A DNA stretch of 32,086 nt from contig ONTS01000025.1 in assembly GCA_900320845.1 (NCBI GenBank), forward strand, positions 1-32,086, written 5' to 3'. This DNA comes from an uncultured Prevotellaceae bacterium. Lineage in GTDB: Bacteria > Bacteroidota > Bacteroidia > Bacteroidales > Bacteroidaceae. Shown in pieces: positions 15,112 to 24,227 of this stretch. The notes beneath the pieces were generated by a model. That model ran no database searches. It was not told where the DNA came from and saw only the letters and a program-made list of their open reading frames with translations. The position numbers were made by a program, and so were the translations under genes. Position 1 is the first letter of the stretch. Every line of letters begins with the position of its first letter.

Positions 15112-16206
15112 TTAGTCTTTCTTGTAGTGCTTGTCGTAGAAGCGTTTCTTTACCACTACTGCGGGGAATGTCTTCTTTCGGATTTGTACTTCTACTTCAG
15201 TACCGAGCTTTCCGTACTGGGCATCGATGTGTGCCATGGCCACAGACTTGCCTGTAGAGATGGAGTTGTAACCAGTTGTCACTTCACCAATCTTCTGTCC
15301 GTCCTTGAGCACTGCATATCCGTGACGTGGAACGGCTTTGTCTTTCAGTTCCAATCCAACGATGCGTGTCTTTGGACCTTCTTCCTTCTGCTTAGCCACG
15401 GCTTCCTTACCGATGAACTCTTCTTTGTCAAGTTTGCAGAACATGGAGAGACCTGCCATGACGGGTGTGATGTCGTCAGCCAGTTCATCTCCATAGAGGG
15501 GCAGTCCAACTTCGAATCGCAGTGTGTCGCGGCAGCCCAGTCCGCAGGGCAGAGCTTTCTTACTCTCGATAAGCAGGTCCCAAGCTTTCTGTATGTAAGC
15601 GTGTGAACCGTAAATCTCGAAGCCGTCTTCACCAGTGTAACCTGTGCGGCTTACAACGAGTTCTTCGCCATCGACAGTGATATACTTGGCTGTGTAGAAT
15701 TTCAGGTCTTTCACTTCCAGCTTCAGCACTTCTTCTACCACTTGTTCAGCTTCAGGACCTTGCACGGCGAGCTGCCCATAACGGTCGGAGCAATGGTCGA
15801 AAGTGACATCGTAGCCATCCAGATGCTGTTCCATCCATGCTACGTCCTTGTCAATGTTGGCAGCGTTGAACACGAGGAAGTATTCACCTTCCTTCATTCT
15901 ATATACCAACAGATCGTCTACAGTGCCCCCATTCTCATGAAGCATCATGCCGTAGAATACCTGACCATCGGGTGCACCTTTCACGTCATTTGTGAAGATG
16001 TGATTGACATAGCGTTCAGCATCTTTACCCTTGATGAACACCTCACCCATGTGAGATACGTCGAAAACGCCGCATGCGTTGCGCACGGCATTGTGTTCCT
16101 CTACGATGGATGTGTAGTGAATAGGCATTTCAAAGCCTGCAAAGGGAGACATGAAAGCTCCGAGAGCCATATGCTGCTCATAAAGACAAGTTTTTTTGTT
16201 TTCCAT
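15112..16206 (-). CDS. gcvT: Glycine cleavage system T protein (aminomethyltransferase)
   Basis: The 364-residue protein transfers the methylene group from the H-protein arm to tetrahydrofolate and frees ammonia. Motifs include MPIHYTSIVEEHNAVR, GVFDVSHMGE (46-55) and GGTVDDLLVYR with the catalytic Asp97/98, and SRTGYTGEDGFEIY with the folate-site region. The length matches the family. It follows lplA by 30 bases and precedes gcvH. Confidence 0.98.
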   Translation of the reverse strand: MENKKTCLYEQHMALGAFMSPFAGFEMPIHYTSIVEEHNAVRNACGVFDVSHMGEVFIKGKDAERYVNHIFTNDVKGAPDGQVFYGMMLHENGGTVDDLLVYRMKEGEYFLVFNAANIDKDVAWMEQHLDGYDVTFDHCSDRYGQLAVQGPEAEQVVEEVLKLEVKDLKFYTAKYITVDGEELVVSRTGYTGEDGFEIYGSHAYIQKAWDLLIESKKALPCGLGCRDTLRFEVGLPLYGDELADDITPVMAGLSMFCKLDKEEFIGKEAVAKQKEEGPKTRIVGLELKDKAVPRHGYAVLKDGQKIGEVTTGYNSISTGKSVAMAHIDAQYGKLGTEVEVQIRKKTFPAVVVKKRFYDKHYKKD

Positions 16207-16236
16207 TTTGTGTTATGTGAGTGATGTTATTGTTAG

Positions 16237-17208
16237 TTATTGTAATATGATTGCTATGAGATCTTGTTTGTTTAGGTTCCGAATGGTATCGTCTACATTG
16301 TCGGGCAGTGCCTGATAGAGTGCTTGTTGTGTGAGGTGACATCCTTTCAGGGGCTGTATGATGTTGGTTTCGATGTCTCCGAGCAGGAAGAAATCACCCA
16401 CCATGTTGATGTCTTGTATCACATTGCCTTTCACTACCATGTTTATTTCCACTTCTCCCACTCCCTCGATGCGCTGTTTGCATGTGGTGTTGTAGAGTGG
16501 GTTGTTGCCAAAGATAAACTGCTCGGTGTGGTATTCAGCCTCAATCTTTTCTATTTGTAGCAGTTCGTCGTCGTGCAGTGTAATGGTCTTGTCGCACAAG
16601 GTTTCCACAATCATTCTTTTCACCTGTTCCAACGACATCAGTGTGTGTTGGCAGAGAGTAGTGATGTGTTGTCTGACGCTGTCCACGCCTTTGCTTTTCA
16701 GCTTCTGTTCCGGTGGCGTGATGGCTTCCGTCATGTGTTGCATGTGTGTGTCGTAGAGTAGTGTTCCGTGCACGATGCTTCTTCCAGGAATATGATAGAA
16801 AGCATTTCCCGACACTTTTTTTCCGTCAATGAGCACATCGTTGCGTCCGGTGGCAGCCGCTTCGATACCCATTTTGCTGAGCACCAGTACGAGCAGGCTG
16901 ATATAATGGTTGAACGTAAGGCACACGCTGTCGCTGTGTGTGACGTATGAAAGCATGATGTTTCCCTTATCGGCATAGACACATCCACCTCCGCTTTTGC
17001 GTCGCCACATGTCAATGTTGTTCTCGCGACAGTAAGCGATGTTTACTTCACGCTGTGCCACTTGGTTTCTTCCAAAGATGACAGATGGCTTCACTTGCCA
17101 GAGGAAGAAGTATTCGTCAGCCGGCAGGTGTCGTGCCACATATTCTTCTGCTGCAAGGTAGAAAGGCAGGGCACGCTCTTCCGTCTGTCTAAGGTCAACG
17201 AATATCAT
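16237..17208 (-). CDS. lplA: Lipoate-protein ligase A
   Basis: The 323-residue protein has the lipoate ligase motif RRKSGGGCVYAD (69-80), GRNDVLIDGKKVSGNAFYH with the conserved lysine K131, and a C-terminal accessory domain of about 80 residues. It activates free lipoate with ATP and attaches it to acceptor lysines, here presumably GcvH K64. It is first in the glycine cleavage operon, 30 bases before gcvT. No lipoate synthase gene (lipA) is in the window, so the operon appears to rely on salvaged lipoate or on genes elsewhere. Confidence 0.95.
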   Translation of the reverse strand: MIFVDLRQTEERALPFYLAAEEYVARHLPADEYFFLWQVKPSVIFGRNQVAQREVNIAYCRENNIDMWRRKSGGGCVYADKGNIMLSYVTHSDSVCLTFNHYISLLVLVLSKMGIEAAATGRNDVLIDGKKVSGNAFYHIPGRSIVHGTLLYDTHMQHMTEAITPPEQKLKSKGVDSVRQHITTLCQHTLMSLEQVKRMIVETLCDKTITLHDDELLQIEKIEAEYHTEQFIFGNNPLYNTTCKQRIEGVGEVEINMVVKGNVIQDINMVGDFFLLGDIETNIIQPLKGCHLTQQALYQALPDNVDDTIRNLNKQDLIAIILQ

Positions 17209-17238
17209 AACTTCTTCGCGTATGGAGTCATTAGGCTA

Positions 17239-17246
17239 CAAAGGTA
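17239..17246 (-). promoter_or_regulatory. Putative -7 element for the glycine cleavage operon
   Basis: TACCTTTG on the minus strand lies about 30 bases before the lplA ATG. It matches the Bacteroidales -7 consensus, but no clear TTTG is seen at the right spacing upstream. No glycine riboswitch fold was recognised in the short leader. Confidence 0.5.
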
Positions 17247-17326
17247 ATGAAAAAATTACAATCGTCTTAGCTTAAAAGGAATTTTTTTTTGTTTTAAGAA
17301 AAAATGTAAAAAAAAGACGGAGAAGT

Positions 17327-17359
17327 TTTGTGATATAATGTTAATACATATTAACTTTG
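17327..17359 (+). promoter_or_regulatory. Promoter of the Oar-like receptor gene
   Basis: TTTG at 17327-17330 is followed after 21 bases by TAACTTTG at 17352-17359, a full match to the Bacteroidales vegetative promoter. Transcription would start near 17366, leaving a leader of about 145 bases. That leader includes a small hairpin, GCATGT/ACATGC. Confidence 0.7.
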
Positions 17360-17510
17360 CGTGCAGAAATTTCTCCCCCTTATGATATCCTCGCAACGTA
17401 ACGTAGCACACACGATGGATACCTGCATGTGTCAATACATGCTCGCATTCCGTTGTGGTGTGTTTTCTTTATATGTACATTTTTTCCAACTCTCTAATTA
17501 TTTAAATGTT

Positions 17511-20500
17511 ATGTTAAGAAAGCTTGTTCTTTTCTTAGTGGCGACTTTTGCCATGACGTTAGCCGTTGACGCCCAGACCACCACATCTGGTATCAGCGGT
17601 AAGGTAACCTCTAACGGCGAAGATGTGATCGGTGCCACCGTCACCGCTAAGCACCTTCCGTCGGGCACGTTCTATCGTGCTGTGACCAATATCGACGGTC
17701 GTTATACCATTCAGGGTATGCGCGTCGGTGGTCCATACGAGGTTGAAATATCGTACATCGGTCACAAGTCGCAAGTGTTTAACAATGTCTCTCTGCTGCT
17801 TGGTGAGACACAAAATCTCTCTTGCTCTCTGGAGGAAGATGCAGTGCTTTTGGAAGGTCTCGTTGTGACTGGTCAGGCAGGACTGAATGGTACCAAGACT
17901 GGTGCTGCACAGAGTATCAGTGCTCGTACCATTGCCGACATGCCTACAGTGTCGCACAGTGTAGCCGACATCGCAAGACTCAATCCTCAGATTCAGACTA
18001 CCAACGCTGGCGCCATGTCATTTGCTGGAACCAGCAACAAGTACAACTCGTTCCAGATTGACGGTGCGATGAACAACGACGTGTTCGGTCTGACCAGCAA
18101 CGGTAGCAATGGTGGACAGGCTGGTACTCAGCCCGTTTCGTTGGAGACTATTGAGCAGATGCACATCAATATCGCCCCCTTCGACGTTCGTCAGAGCGGT
18201 TTCACAGGTGGTGCTATCAACGCTATCACTAAGTCGGGAACAAACCAGTTCCATGGCAGCGCATATTTCTATGGATATAACGAAAATCTGATAGGTAAGA
18301 AGTATAAGATGGCTTCTGGCAAATATAGTGATGCTTATCAGGATGAGTCCGACTACATCATGGGTCTGACCTTCGGCGGTCCTATCATCAAGGACAAACT
18401 TTTCTTCTTTGCCAACTACGAGCGTGCTAACAAGGAATATCCTAACCTCTATGGTCTTGGCAGCGATGGTCTGCAGGTTGACAGCGAGATGGCATCCGAG
18501 ATACTTGCAGCTGTGAAAGATATGGCGGCCAAGCAAGGCGTGCACTACGGCGGCGAGTTCACCAACCCCGATATCTTCACACGTAGTGACAAGGCTGGTG
18601 TGAAACTCGATTGGAACATCAACACCAACAACAAGTTCTCTCTGCGTTGGAGTCTTGTTCACGCTAAGCAGCTCAACAATACCGGTAGCCGCTCATCGCT
18701 CAACGATAACAGCTACTTCTATCCTTTCACCAGCAATACCAACAGCTTCATCGCTGAATTGCAGAGCCGTCTGTCAGCATCGCTGAGCAATGAGTTCCGT
18801 GTGTCTTATGTACGTGTACGCGACGAGCGCAAGCAGCGTGAGTTGTTCCCCTCACTCACTATACAGAGTGTAGGCAATGGTACTGTAAACATCGGTAACA
18901 ACCGTTCGTCTATGGCCAACCAGCTCGACCAGGATATATGGACACTGGAAGACAACCTCACATGGTACAAGGGAAATCACACCTTTACCTTCGGTACTCA
19001 CAACGAACTCTACACCTTTGCTAACCTGTTCATCGAAGACCTCTTCGGTTCTTACACCTTCTCAAGCGGCGACAACTTCCTAGCTTACTACGACAGCTTC
19101 CTCAACGGCACTCCCGACGGAAGTCTTATCTATCGTTATCAGTACCAGCATGCCAATGTAGACATCACAGGTGACCCCCACTGGAAGGCTAAGTTCAGCG
19201 CCGGTCAGCTCGGTTTCTACGCGCAGGATAAGTGGGATGCTTCGCCCACACTGCAGCTCACATACGGTCTGCGTGTAGATATCCCCATTTTCTTCGACAC
19301 TCCCGCTGCTAACGAAGGCTTCAACGCCTATTCTAAGGAGCGTGGTTGGGGTATGAAGACCAATACTCGTCCCACCAGCACACCGCTGTTCAGCCCCCGT
19401 GTAGGTTTCCGTTGGGATATAGCCAACAACCGCAAGTATCTGCTTCGTGGTGGTGTAGGTATCTTCACCGGCCGTATACCGTTCGTTTGGATAAGTAATA
19501 ACTTCTCCAATACTGGCGTACAGCTCTCATCCTACAACACTTATTCATGCAAGAACCTCGAGTTACTGCTCGACCGCGACAACCAGACTCCCAACGAAGA
19601 GAAACTTACCGCTTCAGGAAGCCAGGTGGTTAACGTATACGACAAGCACTTCAAGTTCTCACAGACCCTGCGCCTCAACCTCGGTTTCGACTTCGAACTG
19701 GCAGGCATTAACTGGACAGCAGAAGCAATATACTCAAAGACCCTTAACGACATTTATTATAAGAATCTGGCTGTTGAACAGACTGGCGTGACCTATGGTC
19801 AGACCTATAACTATCCTTGGGACAACCGGCCCATGTTCCAGCGCTCGACAGTAGGAAAGCCCTACAGCGAAATCTACGGTCTGTTCAATACCTCTAAGGG
19901 TTATACCGTTAACCTGTCGCTGAAGGCAGAGAAGCACTTCGACTTCGGTCTTGACCTGATGGCAAGCTACACATGGACCCGCTCACGTAGTATCAACAAT
20001 GGTTCATCATCAGTGGCACGCTCCAACTGGATTTACAATTACACCTACCGCGACAGCAACAATCCAGAGCTAGGCAACTCAGCGTACAATGTGCCTCACC
20101 GCATTATGGCTTCAGCATACTATCGTGCTAGCTATGGTGCCAACAAGGCTTGGACAACCACCGTCGGCATCATCTACGAAGGCCGCAGCGGTTCTCCCTA
20201 TTCCATGTACTACTACGGCGACGTGAACGGTGACGGTGCCAGCGGAAACGACCTCTTGTTCATCCCCACCGACGAACAGATCGACCAGATGCGTTTCGAT
20301 CCGGTGAAGAACCGTGCTGGCGAGGTGACCATGTCTGAGTTTGACCAGCGCGAGGCTATGAAGGCTTGGATCAAAGCTGACTCTTACATGCGCGACCACC
20401 GCGGACAGTACTACAAGCGTTACGCAGACAACCTGCGCTTCGAACATCACTTCGACGTGCACATCGCACAGAAGTTCAGCTTCAGAGTAGGTAAGCAAAT

Positions 20501-20717
20501 CAACTCTATTGAACTCTCTATGAATATCCTCAATGTGGGTAACCTGCTCAATAAAAACTGGGGACGCACCTATGGCAACTCTTTTGGTGTCTACTACAGC
20601 CCCGTCAACTACCAGGGCAACGGACTCTATCAGTACACAGGCAACTATTCCACACGAAACTACTCCGACTTCTACAGCCGCTGGCGTGGACAGGTTGGCC
20701 TGAAGTACACCTTCTAA
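17511..20717 (+). CDS. Oar-like TonB-dependent outer-membrane receptor
   Basis: The 1068-residue protein starts at ATG 17511 with a signal peptide ending near VDAQ; the frame is open upstream to 17361, but that part lies in the leader of the promoter. Residues ~25-100 form a carboxypeptidase-regulatory-like Ig domain (ISGKVTSNGEDVIGATV and NIDGRYTIQGM). A plug follows from ~115 with LEGLVVTGQ, a TonB-box-like element, and FQIDGAMNNDVFG. The rest is a long beta-barrel ending GQVGLKYTF with terminal Phe. Oar-like receptors are larger than siderophore receptors and may move peptides or proteins. No SusD partner is adjacent, so it is not a typical SusCD polysaccharide pair. The substrate is unknown. 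Confidence 0.92.
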   Translation: MLRKLVLFLVATFAMTLAVDAQTTTSGISGKVTSNGEDVIGATVTAKHLPSGTFYRAVTNIDGRYTIQGMRVGGPYEVEISYIGHKSQVFNNVSLLLGETQNLSCSLEEDAVLLEGLVVTGQAGLNGTKTGAAQSISARTIADMPTVSHSVADIARLNPQIQTTNAGAMSFAGTSNKYNSFQIDGAMNNDVFGLTSNGSNGGQAGTQPVSLETIEQMHINIAPFDVRQSGFTGGAINAITKSGTNQFHGSAYFYGYNENLIGKKYKMASGKYSDAYQDESDYIMGLTFGGPIIKDKLFFFANYERANKEYPNLYGLGSDGLQVDSEMASEILAAVKDMAAKQGVHYGGEFTNPDIFTRSDKAGVKLDWNINTNNKFSLRWSLVHAKQLNNTGSRSSLNDNSYFYPFTSNTNSFIAELQSRLSASLSNEFRVSYVRVRDERKQRELFPSLTIQSVGNGTVNIGNNRSSMANQLDQDIWTLEDNLTWYKGNHTFTFGTHNELYTFANLFIEDLFGSYTFSSGDNFLAYYDSFLNGTPDGSLIYRYQYQHANVDITGDPHWKAKFSAGQLGFYAQDKWDASPTLQLTYGLRVDIPIFFDTPAANEGFNAYSKERGWGMKTNTRPTSTPLFSPRVGFRWDIANNRKYLLRGGVGIFTGRIPFVWISNNFSNTGVQLSSYNTYSCKNLELLLDRDNQTPNEEKLTASGSQVVNVYDKHFKFSQTLRLNLGFDFELAGINWTAEAIYSKTLNDIYYKNLAVEQTGVTYGQTYNYPWDNRPMFQRSTVGKPYSEIYGLFNTSKGYTVNLSLKAEKHFDFGLDLMASYTWTRSRSINNGSSSVARSNWIYNYTYRDSNNPELGNSAYNVPHRIMASAYYRASYGANKAWTTTVGIIYEGRSGSPYSMYYYGDVNGDGASGNDLLFIPTDEQIDQMRFDPVKNRAGEVTMSEFDQREAMKAWIKADSYMRDHRGQYYKRYADNLRFEHHFDVHIAQKFSFRVGKQINSIELSMNILNVGNLLNKNWGRTYGNSFGVYYSPVNYQGNGLYQYTGNYSTRNYSDFYSRWRGQVGLKYTF

Positions 20718-20758
20718 ACTTGAGGAAGCTGATTCGTTGAATCAACCTTCATATCCCT

Positions 20759-20804
20759 GCCGGGCATCGAGTCGCGAGGAAAATATCCTGACACGGTGCC
20801 CGGC
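20759..20804 (+). terminator. Terminator of the Oar-like receptor gene
   Basis: GCCGGGCA and TGCCCGGC form a perfect 8-bp stem with an inner AGGA/TCCT hairpin, followed by TCTGTTGTTTTTA. It lies 41 bases after the stop codon. Confidence 0.8.
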
Positions 20805-20949
20805 TCTGTTGTTTTTATGGGGGTAAAGTCCCCCTCTATGAAGCAGGAAGTGGCTATAAAACGCTATCGCTACTAAGTATAACAAGTCGCTTGTGATATG
20901 TCTCTTCACAAAGCAGGGTGTAAAAGGATGGTGATTGCTACATAATCAT

Positions 20950-20994
20950 AAACCAAAGTCGACGAGATTGATCACCAAAGTCGTCAACTTTGGT
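20950..20994 (-). repeat. 45-bp palindromic intergenic repeat, copy B
   Basis: This is the reverse orientation of copy A and aligns with it over all 45 bases. On the plus strand the near-perfect palindrome is at 20974-20994 (ACCAAAGTCG, T, CAACTTTGGT). The other half (20950-20973) begins AAACCAAAGTCGACGAGATT. Confidence 0.85.
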
Positions 20995-21077
20995 AGGCGG
21001 ATGGGGAACAATGGAATCTCAATTTCTGCTTTATGCCAAAACAGAAAGCGTTTATTTGAAAAAAGACTGTTTGTTAT

Positions 21078-21108
21078 TTTGTGTAGCAAGCAGTTTTCTT
21101 TACCTTTG
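21078..21108 (+). promoter_or_regulatory. Promoter of rfbC
   Basis: TTTG at 21078-21081 and TACCTTTG at 21101-21108 are spaced by 19 bases, a full match to the Bacteroidales promoter. The leader to the rfbC ATG is about 90 bases. Confidence 0.7.
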
Positions 21109-21204
21109 CGAAAATGTTTATGCGCTATTGAGCAGAATCTCAAGCGTTTCTACAACGTGCTGCGTCACCTATACAGCGCAAGCTCGCTCAACAAAAAGTA
21201 AATT

Positions 21205-21753
21205 ATGGAATACAAACAAACATCTATTGACGGAGTCTATATCATAGAGCCGAAAGTGTTTAACGACAGCCGAGGCTATTTCTTCGAGGCATTCAAGAAG
21301 GAAGAATTCGAAGCCAATGTGGGCAGGGTGGATTTCATTCAGGAGAATGAATCGAAGTCGAGTTATGGCGTACTGCGCGGTCTTCATTTCCAGAAGGGCG
21401 ACAAGAGTCAGGCCAAGCTCGTGCGTGTAGTGAAAGGAACCGTCATAGATGTGGCCGTTGATATGCGCCGTTCGTCGCCGACCTTTGGCCAATACGTCGC
21501 TGTCGAGCTCAGTGACGACAACAAACGACAGCTGTTCATACCGCGCGGCATGGCTCACGGCTTTGTAGTGTTAAGCCAAGAGGCGATATTCTGCTACAAG
21601 GTGGACAACGTCTATGCTCCAGAGTCAGAGTGCTGCATACGCTACGATGACCCAATGGTTGGCGTAGACTGGCCGATAGCTTCTCAGGAGATGCTGCTTA
21701 GCGAGAAAGACTTGAAAGGTGTAAGTCTAGAAGAAGCCGATTGTTTCGAATGA
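21205..21753 (+). CDS. rfbC: dTDP-4-dehydrorhamnose 3,5-epimerase
   Basis: The 182-residue cupin enzyme epimerises dTDP-4-keto-6-deoxyglucose on the way to dTDP-L-rhamnose. Motifs are DSRGYFFEAF (21-30), GVLRGLHFQ (55-63) with catalytic His61, the FIPRGMAHGFVVLS strand pair (111-124) and the YKVDNVY segment with Tyr131 in the active-site position. Length is normal. The other three rhamnose genes (rfbA, rfbB, rfbD) are not adjacent, so the pathway must be completed elsewhere. It is followed by ugd after 87 bases. Confidence 0.95.
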   Translation: MEYKQTSIDGVYIIEPKVFNDSRGYFFEAFKKEEFEANVGRVDFIQENESKSSYGVLRGLHFQKGDKSQAKLVRVVKGTVIDVAVDMRRSSPTFGQYVAVELSDDNKRQLFIPRGMAHGFVVLSQEAIFCYKVDNVYAPESECCIRYDDPMVGVDWPIASQEMLLSEKDLKGVSLEEADCFE

Positions 21754-21840
21754 AACCGGCATCCAGAGAATGATTCGGCAGATGCTGAACAATAAGACGA
21801 ATACAATTGTATAAACATATTATAGCCAAACCTGTACATT

Positions 21841-23202
21841 ATGAAGATAGCAATAGTAGGCACAGGCTATGTCGGATTAGTCTCAGGTACTTGTTTTGCT
21901 GAGACAGGTGCTCATGTAGTTTGCATTGATGTAGACAAGAACAAGATAGACCGTCTGCAACAAGGAGAAATACCTATATATGAACCCGGTCTTGACGAGT
22001 TGGTGAAGAAGAATGTTGCCGCCGGTCGGCTGCGTTTCTCCACCTCTCTTGAGTCAGAACTCGGCGATCAGCAGATGGTGTTTTGTGCTGTGGGCACGCC
22101 GCCAGACGAAGACGGCTCTGCTGACCTGCGTTATGTGCTCGAAGTGGCACGAACCATCGGTCGTCATCTCACCAAATACATTGTTGTGGTGATGAAGAGC
22201 ACCGTACCTGTGGGCACCTCACGCCTTGTGAAACAAGCCATCAGCGAAGAGTTAGCTGCTCGCGGAGTCGACATACCGTTCGATGTGGCAAGCAATCCCG
22301 AGTTCCTTAAAGAAGGATGTGCTGTGAAAGACTTCATGAGTCCCGATCGTGTGGTGGTGGGAGTGGAGAGCGAAAGAGCCCGCAAGCTCCTTACCCGACT
22401 CTACAAGCCCTTCCTGCTCAACAACTTCCGTGTGCTGTTCATGGACATCCCTAGTGCGGAGATGACGAAATATGCCGCCAACGCCATGCTGGCAACACGC
22501 ATTTCGTTCATGAACGACATTGCCAACTTGTGCGAATTGCTCGGTGCTGACGTCAATATGGTGCGCGCTGGCATCGGAAGCGATACGCGCATAGGGCGAA
22601 AATTCCTCTATCCAGGCTGTGGATATGGCGGCTCATGCTTCCCCAAAGATGTGAAAGCCTTGATAGAGACAGCCCGCAAACATCAGTACGACATGCAGGT
22701 GCTGCAGGCTGTGGAGCGTGTCAACGAGCGCCAGAAGCGTATACTCTTCGACAAACTGGTGGCTGCCTACGAGCCGGAGTCGCTCAAAGGAAAGACCATA
22801 GCCCTGTGGGGACTCGCCTTCAAGCCCGAAACCGACGACATGCGCGAGGCTCCTTCACTCGTAGTCATCGACCTGTTGTTGCAGGCTGGCTGCCAGATAC
22901 GGGCCTACGACCCCGTGGCTATGGAAGAGTGCAAGCGTCGCATGATGCTCAGAGAAGACGGACAGCAGATTCTTGACAAACAACTGCTGTTCAGCAAAAA
23001 TAAATACGAAGCCATCGATGGTGCCGATGCACTGCTGTTGCTCACCGAGTGGAAAGAGTTCCGTCTGCCCGATTGGCCTCACCTGAAGCAAAACATGCGC
23101 AGGGGCTTGGTTATCGACGGACGCAACATTTACGAAGCACAGGAACTGCAGGAGGCCGGGTTGGAATACCACTGCATTGGTGGAAAACTGAACAATAAAT
23201 AA
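21841..23202 (+). CDS. ugd: UDP-glucose 6-dehydrogenase
   Basis: The 453-residue enzyme oxidises UDP-glucose to UDP-glucuronate with two NAD+. It has the N-terminal Rossmann motif IAIVGTGYVGLVSGTCFAE, YEPGLDELV, KSTVPVGTS, the SNPEFLKEGCA strand, and the catalytic Cys266 in PGCGYGGSCFPKD. The C-terminal UDP-binding domain has LWGLAFKPETDDMREAPS. UDP-glucuronate feeds capsule and surface-polysaccharide sugars. It is followed after 3 bases by miaA. Confidence 0.97.
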   Translation: MKIAIVGTGYVGLVSGTCFAETGAHVVCIDVDKNKIDRLQQGEIPIYEPGLDELVKKNVAAGRLRFSTSLESELGDQQMVFCAVGTPPDEDGSADLRYVLEVARTIGRHLTKYIVVVMKSTVPVGTSRLVKQAISEELAARGVDIPFDVASNPEFLKEGCAVKDFMSPDRVVVGVESERARKLLTRLYKPFLLNNFRVLFMDIPSAEMTKYAANAMLATRISFMNDIANLCELLGADVNMVRAGIGSDTRIGRKFLYPGCGYGGSCFPKDVKALIETARKHQYDMQVLQAVERVNERQKRILFDKLVAAYEPESLKGKTIALWGLAFKPETDDMREAPSLVVIDLLLQAGCQIRAYDPVAMEECKRRMMLREDGQQILDKQLLFSKNKYEAIDGADALLLLTEWKEFRLPDWPHLKQNMRRGLVIDGRNIYEAQELQEAGLEYHCIGGKLNNK

Positions 23203-23205
23203 TCG

Positions 23206-24174
23206 ATGATAACCATCCTCGGTCCTACCGCATGCGGCAAGACACAGCTTGCTGTGGCACTGGCAGCAAAGCTCAACGCAGAGATTATCAGCGCTGACTC
23301 ACGCCAGGTATACCGAGGAATGGACATCGGTACAGGCAAAGACCTCGACGACTATATTTATAATGGTGTGCAGCGCATACCCTATCATCTCATAGATATT
23401 TGCGAGCCCGGCGAGAAGTACAATGTCTATCGCTTTCAACACGACTTCGAAGAGGTGTACGCTGAGCTGCAACAACGGCAGTGTCCTGCCATACTCTGTG
23501 GCGGAAGCGGACTGTATATAGAAGCCGTGCTGCGCAACTACCAGCTACCTACTGTTCCACAGAATCCTACACTGCGCAACGAACTGGAAGCCCTCACCCT
23601 TCAACAGCTGACCGACAAACTGCGCGAACTGAAGAAACGAAATGGAAGCCAACTTCACAATCACACCGATGTGGATACCAAGAAGCGTGCTATAAGAGCC
23701 ATTGAGATAGAGGAGTATATCCTGAAGGAGACTGAAGTAGAGGTAAAAGTGGACTATGCACAGACCAGAGGGGCATCACGAGAAATAGGGAAGGGGGCTG
23801 TCTCGCTTGTCGTTGGCATCGATATTCCACGCGAAGAGCGCCGGCAACGCATCTCGCAACGTCTCAGACAACGCTTGGAACAAGGCATGGTGGAGGAAGT
23901 GCGCCGCCTGCTGGATACAAAATGTACTCCGCAGCAACTTATCTACTACGGATTGGAATATCGATACCTCACACAATATATCATCGGTGAACTGACTTAC
24001 GACCAAATGGTAGCCCAGCTGGAGATAGCCATTCATCAATTTGCCAAACGACAGATGACATGGTTCCGCGGTATGGAACGCCGTGGAGTCCGCATACACT
24101 GGATTAACTACAAAGTAAGCATGGAAGAGAAGGTGCAATGCGTCATGCATCTGATAGAAAACGCCACTCCTTAA
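23206..24174 (+). CDS. miaA: tRNA dimethylallyltransferase
   Basis: The 322-residue protein transfers a dimethylallyl group to A37 of tRNAs that read codons starting with U. The P-loop is GPTACGKT (6-13), followed by SADSRQVYRGMDIGTGKDLDDY. The IGTGKDLDDY segment differs from the usual IGTAKP, and Bacteroidales carry two MiaA paralogues, so this may be the second type. Later motifs include CGGSGLYIEAVL, KRAIRAIEI and QFAKRQMTWFRG, which is strongly conserved. It begins 3 bases after ugd, so the two are probably translated from one message. Confidence 0.93.
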   Translation: MITILGPTACGKTQLAVALAAKLNAEIISADSRQVYRGMDIGTGKDLDDYIYNGVQRIPYHLIDICEPGEKYNVYRFQHDFEEVYAELQQRQCPAILCGGSGLYIEAVLRNYQLPTVPQNPTLRNELEALTLQQLTDKLRELKKRNGSQLHNHTDVDTKKRAIRAIEIEEYILKETEVEVKVDYAQTRGASREIGKGAVSLVVGIDIPREERRQRISQRLRQRLEQGMVEEVRRLLDTKCTPQQLIYYGLEYRYLTQYIIGELTYDQMVAQLEIAIHQFAKRQMTWFRGMERRGVRIHWINYKVSMEEKVQCVMHLIENATP

Positions 24175-24227
24175 ATTAGAAAAACAAATCAGACGCGGAA
24201 TATTCAATCGACAAGTATAATTATGTT

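Larger units (their letters stand above)
20718..21204. other. 487-bp intergenic region between the receptor gene and rfbC
   Basis: It contains the receptor terminator (20759-20804), a second short hairpin GGGGG-TAAAGT-CCCCC (20819-20834), palindromic repeat copy B (20950-20994) and the rfbC promoter (21078-21108). Small open frames overlap the repeat and look non-coding. Confidence 0.6.

Noticed and set aside
17209-17360. A glycine riboswitch upstream of the glycine cleavage operon
   Set aside because: The leader to lplA is only about 30 bases from the likely promoter, too short for the aptamer, and no glycine riboswitch core was recognised.
20731-20743. GATTC-GTT-GAATC as a tRNA T-arm-like element
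   Set aside because: There is no acceptor stem, anticodon arm or TTC-core around it; it is a small hairpin next to the receptor terminator.
20935-21201. An 88-codon frame upstream of rfbC
   Set aside because: It overlaps repeat copy B and the rfbC promoter and has no domain or conserved motif.
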